34,628 nt of DNA, taken from positions 1-34,628 of the IMG/VR virus record IMGVR_UViG_3300028025_001731. One strand, written 5' to 3'. Origin of the DNA: a virus. Below the pieces are notes generated by a model. That model did not search any database and was not told the DNA's origin. It was given only the letters and a program-made list of their open reading frames with translations. Of this stretch, positions 20,172-29,040 are shown piece by piece (positions within the stretch are counted from its first letter, which is position 1; every line of letters begins with the position of its first letter). Made by a program: the position numbers and the translations under genes.

Positions 20172-21585
20172 GATGACTCTTCCAGCCAGGCTGAGACCAC
20201 TGATAACTACTCCCAAGAGGTTCAAGATACTCATAGGGGGCAGGGGATCAGGTAAGAGCCAGTCGGTTGGAGACATCTGCCTAATGGATGCCCAGACCAA
20301 GGGTATCAAGACAGCCTGCTTTCGAGAGTATCAAATCACGATGGATGATTCGGTGCTCTCTCTGCTTTCGGGTGAGATAGATCGGCTTAAACTTAAAGGC
20401 TTCACTGTTCAAGCTAACAGCATCCAGTTCAAGGGTGATGACGCTTTCAAGTTCAGGGGATTGGCTCGAAACCCAGAGGGCATCAAGTCGATGTATGGGT
20501 TCAAGAGATTTTGGGTTGAAGAGGCCCAGACCATCAGCCAGGACAGTCTGAAGGCTCTGACTCCAACCCTTCGTGAGAGTGACTCCGAAATCTGGATGAC
20601 GGCCAACCCACGAAGCATTGCAGACCCGTTTAGCCAGAGGTTCATCAAGCCCTTTGAGAAAGAGCTGCGAGCCAATGGCTACTATGAAGACGACCTGCAT
20701 ATCATTATCTGGATCAACTACACCGACAACCCGTTCTTTCCGGCGGTGCTTGAGCAGGAAAGGGCATACGACAAGGCAAACCTGTCTACAGCTCTTTACC
20801 GGCATATCTGGCTAGGTGAGTTCTATGATGAGGTCGAGGACTGCATCATTCCTGTGGACTGGTTTGAGTCGGCCATTGATTCTCATGTGAAGTTAGGATG
20901 GAAGGGGGAGGGGGCCATCATTGCTTCTCACGATCCCAGTGACACTGGTGGAGACTCCAAGGGCTACGCTGTCAGGCATGGCAACGTGGTCTTAAACGTC
21001 ACAGAGAAGACCACAGGCGAGGCAGCAGACGGCATGGATTGGGCCTTGGACCTTGCGCTGGCTGACCGAGCGGATTACTTTGTGTGGGACTGTGATGGCC
21101 TGGGCGTTTCTCTCAAGCGACAGGTAGACGCTGCCTTGGAGAGTAAGAAGGTCGATTACGTCATGTACAAGGGTTCTGAGTCTCCAGAGGATGCTGAGTC
21201 TCCCTACTCTGATGGCGGCAGTCAGAGAGCAAAGAGCAATCGAGAGACCTTTGCCAACAAGCGGGCACAGTATTATTGGAGGCTCCGAGACAGGTTTGAG
21301 GCTACCCACAGGGCTGTCAGTAAGGGTGAGTACGTCAACCCAGATGATATGATTAGCCTGTCTTCAAAGATTGAGAAGATCGACCAGCTCAGGTCTGAGG
21401 TGTGCAGAATCCCCATCAAGAAGACCAACAGCGGCAAGATACAGATCATGTCCAAGATTGAGATGGCAAAGAAGCCCTACGAGATACCCAGCCCGAACAT
21501 GGCTGATGCGCTGATGATGGCAATGTACAGGCCCAAGCCCAAGCTGGCCCAGGTCAAGCAGATCAAATTTAAAGGATGGCAATGA
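20164..21585 (+). CDS. terL: Terminase large subunit, 473 aa
   Basis: The DNA-packaging motor and nuclease. The ATPase has Walker A GGRGSGKSQS at about residues 26-35 and Walker B with FWVEEAQT near 117-124. The RNase H-like nuclease follows from about 250: SHDPSDTGGDSKGYAV, WDCDGLGVSL and the late acidic site near PNMADALMMAMY. This is the Terminase_3/PBSX type used by headful-packaging phages. Length is normal. It overlaps the portal start (ATGA). Confidence 0.95.
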   Translation: MPEMTLPARLRPLITTPKRFKILIGGRGSGKSQSVGDICLMDAQTKGIKTACFREYQITMDDSVLSLLSGEIDRLKLKGFTVQANSIQFKGDDAFKFRGLARNPEGIKSMYGFKRFWVEEAQTISQDSLKALTPTLRESDSEIWMTANPRSIADPFSQRFIKPFEKELRANGYYEDDLHIIIWINYTDNPFFPAVLEQERAYDKANLSTALYRHIWLGEFYDEVEDCIIPVDWFESAIDSHVKLGWKGEGAIIASHDPSDTGGDSKGYAVRHGNVVLNVTEKTTGEAADGMDWALDLALADRADYFVWDCDGLGVSLKRQVDAALESKKVDYVMYKGSESPEDAESPYSDGGSQRAKSNRETFANKRAQYYWRLRDRFEATHRAVSKGEYVNPDDMISLSSKIEKIDQLRSEVCRIPIKKTNSGKIQIMSKIEMAKKPYEIPSPNMADALMMAMYRPKPKLAQVKQIKFKGWQ

Positions 21586-23708
21586 TGGCTAAAACCGACA
21601 CCGATTACAAAATAGACTTCGAGAGTCATCAGTCTATTCTCAACCTTCTGTCTGCTGCTCAGGAGGCGGATCACGACAACCGTGAGAAGGCCAGAGAAGC
21701 GCACCTCTTTGTGGATAAGCGTGACGGCCAGTGGGAACCGTACTGGTGGACGAACAATGTCGGTAAGCCTCGATACACATTCGACATGGTGAACCCAATA
21801 GTCGATCAGGTGGTCGCTGAGATCGAGCAGGCAGCTTTTGACATCAAGGTAAGCCCAATGTCAGGGGAGGCGTCCAAAGAGACTGCAATCATCATTGACG
21901 GCCTTGTAAGAAACATTGAGGCCATGAGTCGAGCCAAGGACATCTACATCAACGCAGGTCGAGGCATGGCGACTGCTGGGTATGATGGCTGGATGGTGTC
22001 TCACAAGTACTCAGACCCGCAGTCATTCGATCAAGACCTAGTGATTGAGACTGTTGCCAACTTCATTGATCGAGTCTGGTTTGATCCTGCTGCCTACCTT
22101 CAGGATAAGTCTGATGCTCAATATGCTTTCCTGCTTCATGCGATGTCAGTTCAGGAGTACGTCAAGAGATACCCTGAAGGTTCTCAGGCGTCCGTCTCGA
22201 TTGACAGAGAGGGTGACGCATACTATGACAAGGGTCAGGTGATTGTGGTAGGGCAACTGTTCTATCTTGAGCAGGAAGCCTGTGAGCTTGTCCTGATGTC
22301 CAACGGCTCTGTCTACACTATTGACGATGACTTCAAGAAGGTGGTGGATGAACTGACCATGCTTGGCATTGAGCAGGTCAGAACCAGAAAGGCTTATAAG
22401 AACAAGGTCTACTCACGATTCTTCGACCAGATCGATTGGCTTGAGGACAAGGAAGAGACCATCTTCGATAGGATTCCAATCGTCCCAGTGTTTGCCAACT
22501 TCAAGATCACCGAGAACAAGACGATATACTGGGGTGTTGTCGAGAAGCTATTGGACCCGCAGCGAGTCTTGAACTACTCACTCTCCAGAGAGATCGAGGA
22601 AGGCGCTCTGGCTCCACGGGCGAAGTATTGGATGACTCTCACCCAAGCGGCTGGGCATGAAGATGCTTTGGCTACGTTGAACACCAACTCTGATCCTGTG
22701 CAGTTCTACAACCCTGACCCAGAAAGCCCTGGCGCTCCGATGCAGCAGGGTGGCGCTCAGGTCAATCCGGGCCTTCGGACCATCTCCGAGTCAATGCGTC
22801 AGCTTATCGGCCAGACGGCTGGAATGTTCGCAGCGAGTATGGGAGACAACCCAGGTCTTCAGTCTGGCGTGGCTATCGAGAGTTTGCAGTCCAAGGGTGA
22901 CAACGGGACCATCAAATACTTCCGAGCATTGGAGGCGGGGATTACAGCAACGGGTGAAATCCTCATCAAAGCTATTCCCAAGGTCTATGACGCACAAAGA
23001 ACGGTCAGACTGCTATACGAGGACGGAAGTACTGAGATGCAGGTTCTCAATGAGCCTGTCATTGACCAGCAGTCAGGCGAGATTGTCACCCTGAATGACT
23101 TGAGCAAGGGCCAGTACAGCGTGAGCTGCCGAGCAGGTCCGTCATTCCGCAACCGTCAGCAGGAGACCATCGAGACCATCATCGAGATTGCCAAGGTCGA
23201 TCCGTCAATTGTTGGAATGGCTGGCGACATCCTGCTTAACGCTATTCCGACCAGTGCGGCTACTCAGATTGGCGAGCGCAAAAGACTTCAGATGATGGCT
23301 CAGGGTCTTATCCCACAGTCTCAGATGACCGAAGAGGAAGTGCAGCAGCAGCAGATGAGCGCACAGTCTCAGGGCCAGGCTCAAGACCCTGCTATGGTAT
23401 TGGCTCAGGCTGAGATGGCGAAGGCTCAAGCAGAGCAGATGAGAGCGCAGGTCGAGGTCCAGAGACTTCAGTTGGAGACAGCGAAGATTCAACTGGAAGC
23501 CCAGAAGATGCAGTTGGGTCTCCAAGCAGATCAGGCGTCACTCCAGTTGGAGACATATAACGCCCAGACTAATCGCATGAACACCCAGATCAAGGCTCAA
23601 GAGGCGGGTGCGAAGATTCAGAAAGAGAGCGTCCAGACACAGGGGATGCAGATTGATAACCAAATGAAAGTGGTCAGCGCACTTAATCCGTTCAGGGGGC
23701 AGGTATGA
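21582..23708 (+). CDS. Portal protein, P22 gp1-like, 708 aa
   Basis: The dodecameric ring at the unique head vertex, through which DNA enters and leaves. Size (P22 gp1 has 725 aa) and position after the terminase fit. The N-terminal half carries W.PYWWTNNVGKPRYTFDMV and VDQVVAEIEQAAFDI. The C-terminal 150 residues are Gln/Ala/Glu-rich and would form the long helical barrel seen in P22-type portals. ATG 21582 has AAGGA six bases upstream and overlaps the terminase stop. An earlier in-frame ATG at 21576 is possible. P22 portals also signal a full head. Confidence 0.9.
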   Translation: MMAKTDTDYKIDFESHQSILNLLSAAQEADHDNREKAREAHLFVDKRDGQWEPYWWTNNVGKPRYTFDMVNPIVDQVVAEIEQAAFDIKVSPMSGEASKETAIIIDGLVRNIEAMSRAKDIYINAGRGMATAGYDGWMVSHKYSDPQSFDQDLVIETVANFIDRVWFDPAAYLQDKSDAQYAFLLHAMSVQEYVKRYPEGSQASVSIDREGDAYYDKGQVIVVGQLFYLEQEACELVLMSNGSVYTIDDDFKKVVDELTMLGIEQVRTRKAYKNKVYSRFFDQIDWLEDKEETIFDRIPIVPVFANFKITENKTIYWGVVEKLLDPQRVLNYSLSREIEEGALAPRAKYWMTLTQAAGHEDALATLNTNSDPVQFYNPDPESPGAPMQQGGAQVNPGLRTISESMRQLIGQTAGMFAASMGDNPGLQSGVAIESLQSKGDNGTIKYFRALEAGITATGEILIKAIPKVYDAQRTVRLLYEDGSTEMQVLNEPVIDQQSGEIVTLNDLSKGQYSVSCRAGPSFRNRQQETIETIIEIAKVDPSIVGMAGDILLNAIPTSAATQIGERKRLQMMAQGLIPQSQMTEEEVQQQQMSAQSQGQAQDPAMVLAQAEMAKAQAEQMRAQVEVQRLQLETAKIQLEAQKMQLGLQADQASLQLETYNAQTNRMNTQIKAQEAGAKIQKESVQTQGMQIDNQMKVVSALNPFRGQV

Positions 23709-24088
23709 ATCCGTTAGAGGGCATGACCATTATCATCGAGCAGGAAGAGCCTTTCACTGCGAAGATCAATCGAGCCAATCGAGCAAACGTGATTGAGAAC
23801 TGGAAGTTCGGTCCTGAAGAGACCACAAGCGACAACACTGATTACTACCGCATGATGGCTAAGGCTTGGAGCGTGAAGCCTGTAGAGGCTCGCAGGCAGA
23901 TGTGTGGTAACTGCGAATACTTCCACAACTCACCTGAAAAGCTGGAGTACATTGAAGTAGTCCCAGAGGATGAGTATGACGCAGACGGCGGTGGTCGAGG
24001 CTACTGCGAGAAGTTTGAGTTTGTTTGCCACAACCTGCGAGTGTGTCAGGCGTGGGAAGAAAGAGAAGACGAAGGCGAGGAGGATTAA
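23705..24088 (+). CDS. Cysteine-rich, probably metal-binding protein, 127 aa
   Basis: Six cysteines are arranged as CGNCEYF in the middle and GYCEKFEFVCHNLRVCQAWE near the end, followed by an acidic tail. The spacing suggests a zinc or iron-sulfur site. Similar proteins follow the portal in other podoviruses, but no function is established. The start overlaps the portal stop (ATGA). It could help portal or head assembly. Confidence 0.65.
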   Translation: MNPLEGMTIIIEQEEPFTAKINRANRANVIENWKFGPEETTSDNTDYYRMMAKAWSVKPVEARRQMCGNCEYFHNSPEKLEYIEVVPEDEYDADGGGRGYCEKFEFVCHNLRVCQAWEEREDEGEED

Positions 24089-24090
24089 TC

Positions 24091-25776
24091 ATGGCGGAGT
24101 CAGCGTTAAGGCAGTTATTTGGTAAGCCTGAGCAGCAGACTCAGGAATCTCCATATATTGATCTATTGCGACAAAACAAAAGCAAAGACTTTGTAAATCG
24201 AATACTCAACCCTGGCACCTCGCCAGCTCCTGTTCAATTTGATGAGAACAACATTGCCACCCATCAGATGGCAGCAGAAGTAGACGAGAACGGCAATTGG
24301 TATGTGTTCCCAACAATCGTTAATCAGGGCGGCAAGCTGGTCTCAATGCCGCTTTACGATGCCTTTGATTACGCTAGGGAAACTGGCGAGTATATTCCGA
24401 TGCCAGACATGGAGTCGGCAATAAATCTGTCAGAGAATTATAAAACCAAAGCCATGCAGGACTTTTATTCCAGACCTGTTCAGCGACCGCAGGTTCAGCA
24501 GCCCAGCAACCCATCAGCACTCAGAGCATTAGACCAAGCCTACATGATGGGAATGGGCCAAGGACCGGCGCCTGTTCGCGTGCCTAAGACCAGAGGCCAG
24601 ACTACTGCTGATGTTCTGGGCGCTGCGTCAATCCCAATGTCTGCTGTGCCTATTGCTGGCGACATCACTGGACTGGCTGCTGATGCGGCCATGTACGCTG
24701 CCTATCCAGAAGAAAGGACTTTTGGCAACTACGCAATGTCTGTGCTTGGTGGCTTGCCACTGATTCCGGGTGCTGCTGCTCTGCGTGCTATGAGGAATGC
24801 GCCTACGATAACGCCGGGCGAGGTCGGCTTCGATCCGAGATTTGATGACAGGGTCAAGGAGCAGCAAAGGATTGCGGGGTCGCGTTTTAACTATTCGCAA
24901 GGCTCTCCAATAGAGATTCCAGAGTTAAGCATTTATGACCTTGAGGGCAAGCCGTTCATCCTTGGGATGGCCGACAGGACTGCCGCTGGGAAGGCGCTCA
25001 CAGGGATTGACAATGTGACATTTGATGTCCCAGTTGAGCTTAGGGGCGGTCAGGATTATATGTTCTACAACCCTGGCCAAGTATGGTCGTCAGACAAAGG
25101 CCCAGTATCGGCCATGATGAATGCGGCAGCAAGGACGCCTGCATCGTCTGCACTTGGTGGCGTAGTTGAGAACCCATTATTCTTGCCATTCCGCATGGCT
25201 CCGTCTGGTGGGGACTACTCCACGATGGTTACTGACGCCATGCTTTCTTACGCTCGCAGCAACATGACCAAGAAAACAATTCGTGCTGCTAACAAGGACA
25301 TCAAGGCAATCTTCCCAGACTTTATGGGTATAGAGAACCCACAAAGCATGGCCCAACTTTACGCTGCTGGAGGCGATGTCAGGAAGTCTGTTCAGCAGAT
25401 ACTGGACAAAAAGTATCGTGATGAGGGTGGCATCAATCTTGGGCAGGCTAGGCTGTCGGCCACAGACCCGTCACAGTACAATGCAATGGATGTGGGTCTT
25501 GGTAATGTCGGAGTGATTGAGCAGGGAAGGCCAAGGTATGACGTTTCTGGGCATCCTACCTATCAACAGGGCATTCCGGGCTATGGGCTTGGAACACTGA
25601 AAGAGCAGGACATCAGTGCGTTCGACTTGTTGCCGGATATGGTAAGGGCGAGGGGCGTCAACATTAACAACCCTGATCCAAAAGACATCTACACCCTGCG
25701 GCTAGGCGTTCAAAGCGGAAGAATAACCGACGATATTCTTCGGTCGATTGAGCAAAGACGATCAAACCAAATGTAA
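24091..25776 (+). CDS. Large putative internal virion protein between portal and scaffold, 561 aa
   Basis: ATG 24091 follows GAGGAGG and is preferred to an in-frame upstream start inside the previous gene. Residues about 50-130 contain a module of the type THQMA...NGNWYVFPTIVNQGGKL, AFDYARETGEYI, seen in several phage virion proteins. Residues 175-240 are Ala/Gly-rich and hydrophobic (IPMSAVPIAGDITGLAADAA, then YAMSVLGGLPLIPGAAALRA), which could enter a membrane. The rest is mixed, with no catalytic motif I can defend. P22 has no gene here, so this is an addition, probably a head-internal or injected protein. Confidence 0.55.
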   Translation: MAESALRQLFGKPEQQTQESPYIDLLRQNKSKDFVNRILNPGTSPAPVQFDENNIATHQMAAEVDENGNWYVFPTIVNQGGKLVSMPLYDAFDYARETGEYIPMPDMESAINLSENYKTKAMQDFYSRPVQRPQVQQPSNPSALRALDQAYMMGMGQGPAPVRVPKTRGQTTADVLGAASIPMSAVPIAGDITGLAADAAMYAAYPEERTFGNYAMSVLGGLPLIPGAAALRAMRNAPTITPGEVGFDPRFDDRVKEQQRIAGSRFNYSQGSPIEIPELSIYDLEGKPFILGMADRTAAGKALTGIDNVTFDVPVELRGGQDYMFYNPGQVWSSDKGPVSAMMNAAARTPASSALGGVVENPLFLPFRMAPSGGDYSTMVTDAMLSYARSNMTKKTIRAANKDIKAIFPDFMGIENPQSMAQLYAAGGDVRKSVQQILDKKYRDEGGINLGQARLSATDPSQYNAMDVGLGNVGVIEQGRPRYDVSGHPTYQQGIPGYGLGTLKEQDISAFDLLPDMVRARGVNINNPDPKDIYTLRLGVQSGRITDDILRSIEQRRSNQM

Positions 25777-25801
25777 TTGCTGGTTTTTAGCAAAGAGCGA
25801 A

Positions 25802-25842
25802 TCTGACCAACTATTGTGACTTCTGACCAATAGTGCTAAATT
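25802..25842 (+). promoter_or_regulatory. Promoter and repeats upstream of scaffold and coat genes
   Basis: -35 TTGTGA (25814-25819), 17-bp spacer, -10 TAAATT (25837-25842). TCTGACCAA occurs twice, exactly 20 bp apart (25802-25810 and 25822-25830). An inverted repeat ACTATTG/CAATAGT (25810-25816, 25828-25834) straddles the -35 box. The layout suggests a regulated promoter that raises scaffold and coat expression. The 118-bp gap between genes is large for this genome. Confidence 0.5.
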
Positions 25843-25894
25843 GTAAACAGGCCACCAGACCTTTTCTGGGCATCTCACCTATAAGGGCACCCAT

Positions 25895-26722
25895 ATGACG
25901 CAACCAGGCGACTACGAGTTTGATGACACTCCTGATGAGGAGCAAATTGAAACGCAGGAGGCTGAAGATCAGCCAGACGTTGAAGAAGACGTCGAGGATG
26001 ATTCCGAATCGTCAGAGGATAGTGGGGAGACTCACGATAAACCTATCTTCACCGAGGCGCAGCAAAAGGTCTTCGATGACGCAATTGGAAAGAAGGTATT
26101 CAAGCTCCGTGAAAAAGAGCGTGAGGCCGAACAGCTCCGAAGGCGACTAGAAGAACTTGAGCAGCCACAAACTCGGTCGCGGCCACAGGTGCCAGCTTTG
26201 CCCGATCCGTTCGCTTTGTCCGACGAGGAATACAAGCGGCAGATCATGCACAGAGAGCAGGCACTTATATCCGCTGCTGCCTATGATGCCCAAGCGCAGA
26301 TGTTGCAACGGCAGCAAATGCAATTGGCTCAGGAGGCAGAGCAAAAGCAGCAGGAAGTATTGGTTGAGAAGGTCCAAAGCTACGCTCAGAGGGCTAAAAC
26401 CCTTGGAGTGAAAGCAGAGGAGCTTCAAGCAGCAGGCTCGATTGTAGGTCAGTTTGGAATTGATGATTCGCTGGTGCAGTACATCCTTGAGGATGACCAC
26501 GGCCCTTTGATCACCAAGTATTTATCTCAGAACGTCACTGAATTGGACGCCCTGAGACATCTACACCCAACGATGGCCGCAGTCAGGATTGCTACGTTAA
26601 TCAAGCAGAAAGCTGTCGCCCTGAAACCAAAATACACTAACGCTCCTGATCCCGTTCGACGACCAATGCCATCTAGCGCACAGGTCAAAGCGAAAGGACC
26701 GAAGGGGGCAACATTTGAATAG
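25895..26722 (+). CDS. Scaffolding protein, P22 gp8-like, 275 aa
   Basis: Between portal and coat genes, where P22 has scaffold gp8 (303 aa). It is very acidic at the start (residues 1-60, Asp/Glu-rich), helical and Gln/Glu/Arg-rich in the middle (60-170), and basic at the end (KAKGPKGATFE), which in P22 binds the coat. It would form the inner core of the prohead and leave before or during packaging. Sequence is low-complexity, so the call rests on position, size and charge pattern. Confidence 0.78.
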   Translation: MTQPGDYEFDDTPDEEQIETQEAEDQPDVEEDVEDDSESSEDSGETHDKPIFTEAQQKVFDDAIGKKVFKLREKEREAEQLRRRLEELEQPQTRSRPQVPALPDPFALSDEEYKRQIMHREQALISAAAYDAQAQMLQRQQMQLAQEAEQKQQEVLVEKVQSYAQRAKTLGVKAEELQAAGSIVGQFGIDDSLVQYILEDDHGPLITKYLSQNVTELDALRHLHPTMAAVRIATLIKQKAVALKPKYTNAPDPVRRPMPSSAQVKAKGPKGATFE

Positions 26723-26731
26723 GTGAGCTAA

Positions 26732-28003
26732 ATGTCCAACAATCTTAATAGTAACGTAACCCGTAAAGTCGCCCGTGTATTCCTCGATGCCTTCGAGAAC
26801 TCACGGGTCATCACCAAGACAGTTGATACCCAGCTTCTGGCTGACAAGTTCAACCCGTCATCTGGTTCAACTGTAGACTTCAAGCGTCCACACGACTACA
26901 ACACCATCCGTACTGCTGGTGGTGACATCTCCGCGTCCACCAAGTCTTCCATCATTGCTGGTAAGGCCACTGGTACAGTTCAAAACTACTTCACTGCTGC
27001 TACCGAATGGGGCAACGTAGAAGAGGCTCTGCAACTGGACCAACTCGAAGACATCCTAGCTCCGATGGCTCGTCGTATCGTGACCGACCTTGAACTGGAC
27101 TTCGCATCCTTCATGCTGAAGAACAGCTCTCTGCGTTACGGCACACACGGCACAGCAGTAGATGCTTGGTCTGATGTGGCTGGCGCTGGTGCGTTCATGG
27201 ACGCCATTGGTATCAACCCAGCTTCAGAGCGTTACTACCTGATGAACCCGTTCACAGTAGCAACACTGGCATCTGCTCAGTCTGGTCTGAACTCTGTTGA
27301 CAGCCTGATTCGTACTGCATGGGAAAATGCCCAGATCAGCACGAACTTCGGTGGTCTGCGTGCCTTGTCTGCAACGACTCTGGCGAGCTTCACTTCAAGC
27401 TCTGGTGCAGATCGTGCTGGTACTCTGTCCTCTGCTCCTGATGCGACCTACGTTACTGCTAAAGACACAATGACCCAATCACTTGCGGTCACTGCGTTCC
27501 AAGCGAACATGGTTGTGAAGGCTGGCGAGCTGGTGACCATTGCTAACGTCAACCGTCTGAACCAGTCAACTCGTCAAGCGATGGTCAGCGCAACTGGTAG
27601 CACGATTGCGTGGACTGGTGTTGTGACTGCTGATGTAACTCTGGGCGCGTCTGGCGAAGGCACACTGGTAGTTGCTGGTCCTGCGATCTACGAGGCAAAT
27701 GGTCAGTACAACACTGTAACTGCGGCTCCTGCATCTGGCGCTGTGATCACAATCGTGTCTGCCACTGCTACTCTGTACCAGCCCAACCTGTTCTACACAA
27801 AGCAGGCTTTCGGCATGGGAACAGTGAAGCTGCCAAAGCTGTACTCCACTGACACTGTTGCGACTACCTCAGACGGTATGTCCATCCGTATCAGCAAGTA
27901 TTCAGACGGTAACGCTAACTCACAGCAGATCAGGTTCGACCTGCTCCCGGCATACGCTTGCTTTGACCCCAGTAAGGCGGGCCAGGGCTTCGGTGTGGCG
28001 TAA
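26732..28003 (+). CDS. Major coat protein, P22 gp5-like, 423 aa
   Basis: Size is nearly that of P22 coat (430 aa), directly after the scaffold. The N-terminus (NVTRKVARVFLDAFENSRVI, GSTVDFKRPHDYNTIRT) and the region YYLMNPFTVATLASAQSGLN are typical of this HK97-fold family. It has an inserted beta-rich domain at about 220-340, as in P22. A short-stem terminator follows (28014-28050), consistent with high expression. AGGTGA before ATG 26732 is the ribosome site. Confidence 0.92.
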   Translation: MSNNLNSNVTRKVARVFLDAFENSRVITKTVDTQLLADKFNPSSGSTVDFKRPHDYNTIRTAGGDISASTKSSIIAGKATGTVQNYFTAATEWGNVEEALQLDQLEDILAPMARRIVTDLELDFASFMLKNSSLRYGTHGTAVDAWSDVAGAGAFMDAIGINPASERYYLMNPFTVATLASAQSGLNSVDSLIRTAWENAQISTNFGGLRALSATTLASFTSSSGADRAGTLSSAPDATYVTAKDTMTQSLAVTAFQANMVVKAGELVTIANVNRLNQSTRQAMVSATGSTIAWTGVVTADVTLGASGEGTLVVAGPAIYEANGQYNTVTAAPASGAVITIVSATATLYQPNLFYTKQAFGMGTVKLPKLYSTDTVATTSDGMSIRISKYSDGNANSQQIRFDLLPAYACFDPSKAGQGFGVA

Positions 28004-28013
28004 GTAGTGATAC

Positions 28014-28050
28014 AATGGTGGCGCATCTTAAGGGGTGCGTCACCATTTTC
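28014..28050 (+). terminator. Hairpin terminator after the coat gene
   Basis: AATGGTG.CGCA (28014-28025) pairs with TGCG.CACCATT (28036-28047) around a 10-nt loop, with one G-U pair, followed by TTTTC. The T-run is short, so partial termination is likely: much coat message, less of the downstream tail genes. It could also mark the left edge of the inserted endonuclease gene. Confidence 0.7.
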
Positions 28051-28064
28051 ATCTGGGGTGAATC

Positions 28065-28694
28065 ATGCCAAAAGCTAAAGACCCGCGATTAGAAAGAGTC
28101 GGCGTTGAAGGCTTCAACAAGTACAAGGTTTACCTTCATCGACGCGCTAGCGATGAGTCAGTATTTTATGTTGGTAAGGGTAATCGGTGGAGAGAAAACT
28201 CTAAGGCCGGTCGCAACAAACACTGGCATCACACGGTAGCTAAGCACGGCTTGATTGTAGAAATCGTAGCAAGAGACCTTACAAACGAGGAGGCTTGCAA
28301 TATGGAGAGGAAGCTTATCTCGAATTACGGGATTGATAACCTCGTAAATTACACCTTGGGCGGAGAAGGATCGGAAGGTTACAAGCACACCCAAGAAGCA
28401 ATCCAGAAGATGCAGGGGCGTGTTCTTTCGGAGAGCCATAAGCAGAAGCTTTCCCAGTCTAAATTAAAAAAGCCATCAATGTTCTGGTCTGGGAAAACCC
28501 GCCCAGAGGAGACTGTCCTAAAAATGTCAGAGGCGCTCTCTAAGCCCTCGCGAAAAATGGTTAAAGACATGCTTTTAATGGGGTTTTCTAGAAAAGAAAT
28601 CCAAGAAAAGACTGCTGAGTCGTTTGCGTATATTCGACAAATAGCCAGTTATTTAAGGGGGAAAGGATATGAAATCCCAAGACTCCAAAATTAG
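28065..28694 (+). CDS. GIY-YIG homing endonuclease, 209 aa
   Basis: Residues 20-110 form a GIY-YIG domain: YKVYLHRR, then VFYVGKGNRWRENS, a catalytic Glu in NMERKLISNYG and NYTLGGEGSEGYKHT. NUMOD3-like repeats follow (ESHKQKLSQSKLKKPSMFW, and similar SGKTRPEETVLKMSEALSK). The C-terminus has a helix-turn-helix-like part (MGFSRKEIQEKTAESFAYIR). Such genes cut a cognate site in a related genome and copy themselves in. It stands free, between coat and DUF6321-like genes, and overlaps the latter by 26 bp. Confidence 0.9.
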   Translation: MPKAKDPRLERVGVEGFNKYKVYLHRRASDESVFYVGKGNRWRENSKAGRNKHWHHTVAKHGLIVEIVARDLTNEEACNMERKLISNYGIDNLVNYTLGGEGSEGYKHTQEAIQKMQGRVLSESHKQKLSQSKLKKPSMFWSGKTRPEETVLKMSEALSKPSRKMVKDMLLMGFSRKEIQEKTAESFAYIRQIASYLRGKGYEIPRLQN

Positions 28695-29040
28695 CGGTGC
28701 GCTTAAGAGGGCGGGGGTATCTGCGGTCAACAAGCCGAAACGCACTCCGAACCATCCCACGAAATCCCATGTTGTTGTCGCTAAAGTAGGCGACCAGATC
28801 AAGACGATCCGCTTCGGCCAGCAAGGTGTCAGCGGTAGTCCAAAGCGTGAGGGCGAGTCTGAAGCAGACCGCAAGCGCAGAGCTTCATTCATGGCAAGAC
28901 ATCGAGAGAACATCAACAAGGGCAAAATGTCAGCGGCTTGGTGGAGCTCGACCACCAAATGGGGCATAATACTCGCATTCACAAATGGTGCAATGGCGGT
29001 ATATTATGCTTCCGGTTCAGGACAGTCGGGTTTCATTTAA
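28669..29040 (+). CDS. DUF6321-like phage protein with an extended C-terminus, 123 aa
   Basis: The body matches a short basic phage protein (DUF6321-like): NHPTKSHVVVAKVGDQIKTI, RFGQQGVSGSP, RKRRASFMARHRENINKGKM and SAAWWSSTTKW. Relatives I know end at that KW. Here about 25 hydrophobic and Gly/Ser residues follow (GIILAFTNGAMAVYYASG), overlapping the next gene. The tail looks like read-through into foreign DNA at the edge of the HNH gene, where the old stop was lost. Role unknown; the GGGGA ribosome site is good. Confidence 0.72.
   Translation: MKSQDSKISGALKRAGVSAVNKPKRTPNHPTKSHVVVAKVGDQIKTIRFGQQGVSGSPKREGESEADRKRRASFMARHRENINKGKMSAAWWSSTTKWGIILAFTNGAMAVYYASGSGQSGFI

Noticed and set aside
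20281-20805. A 174-codon open frame on the minus strand
   Set aside because: Antisense to the large terminase ATPase domain.
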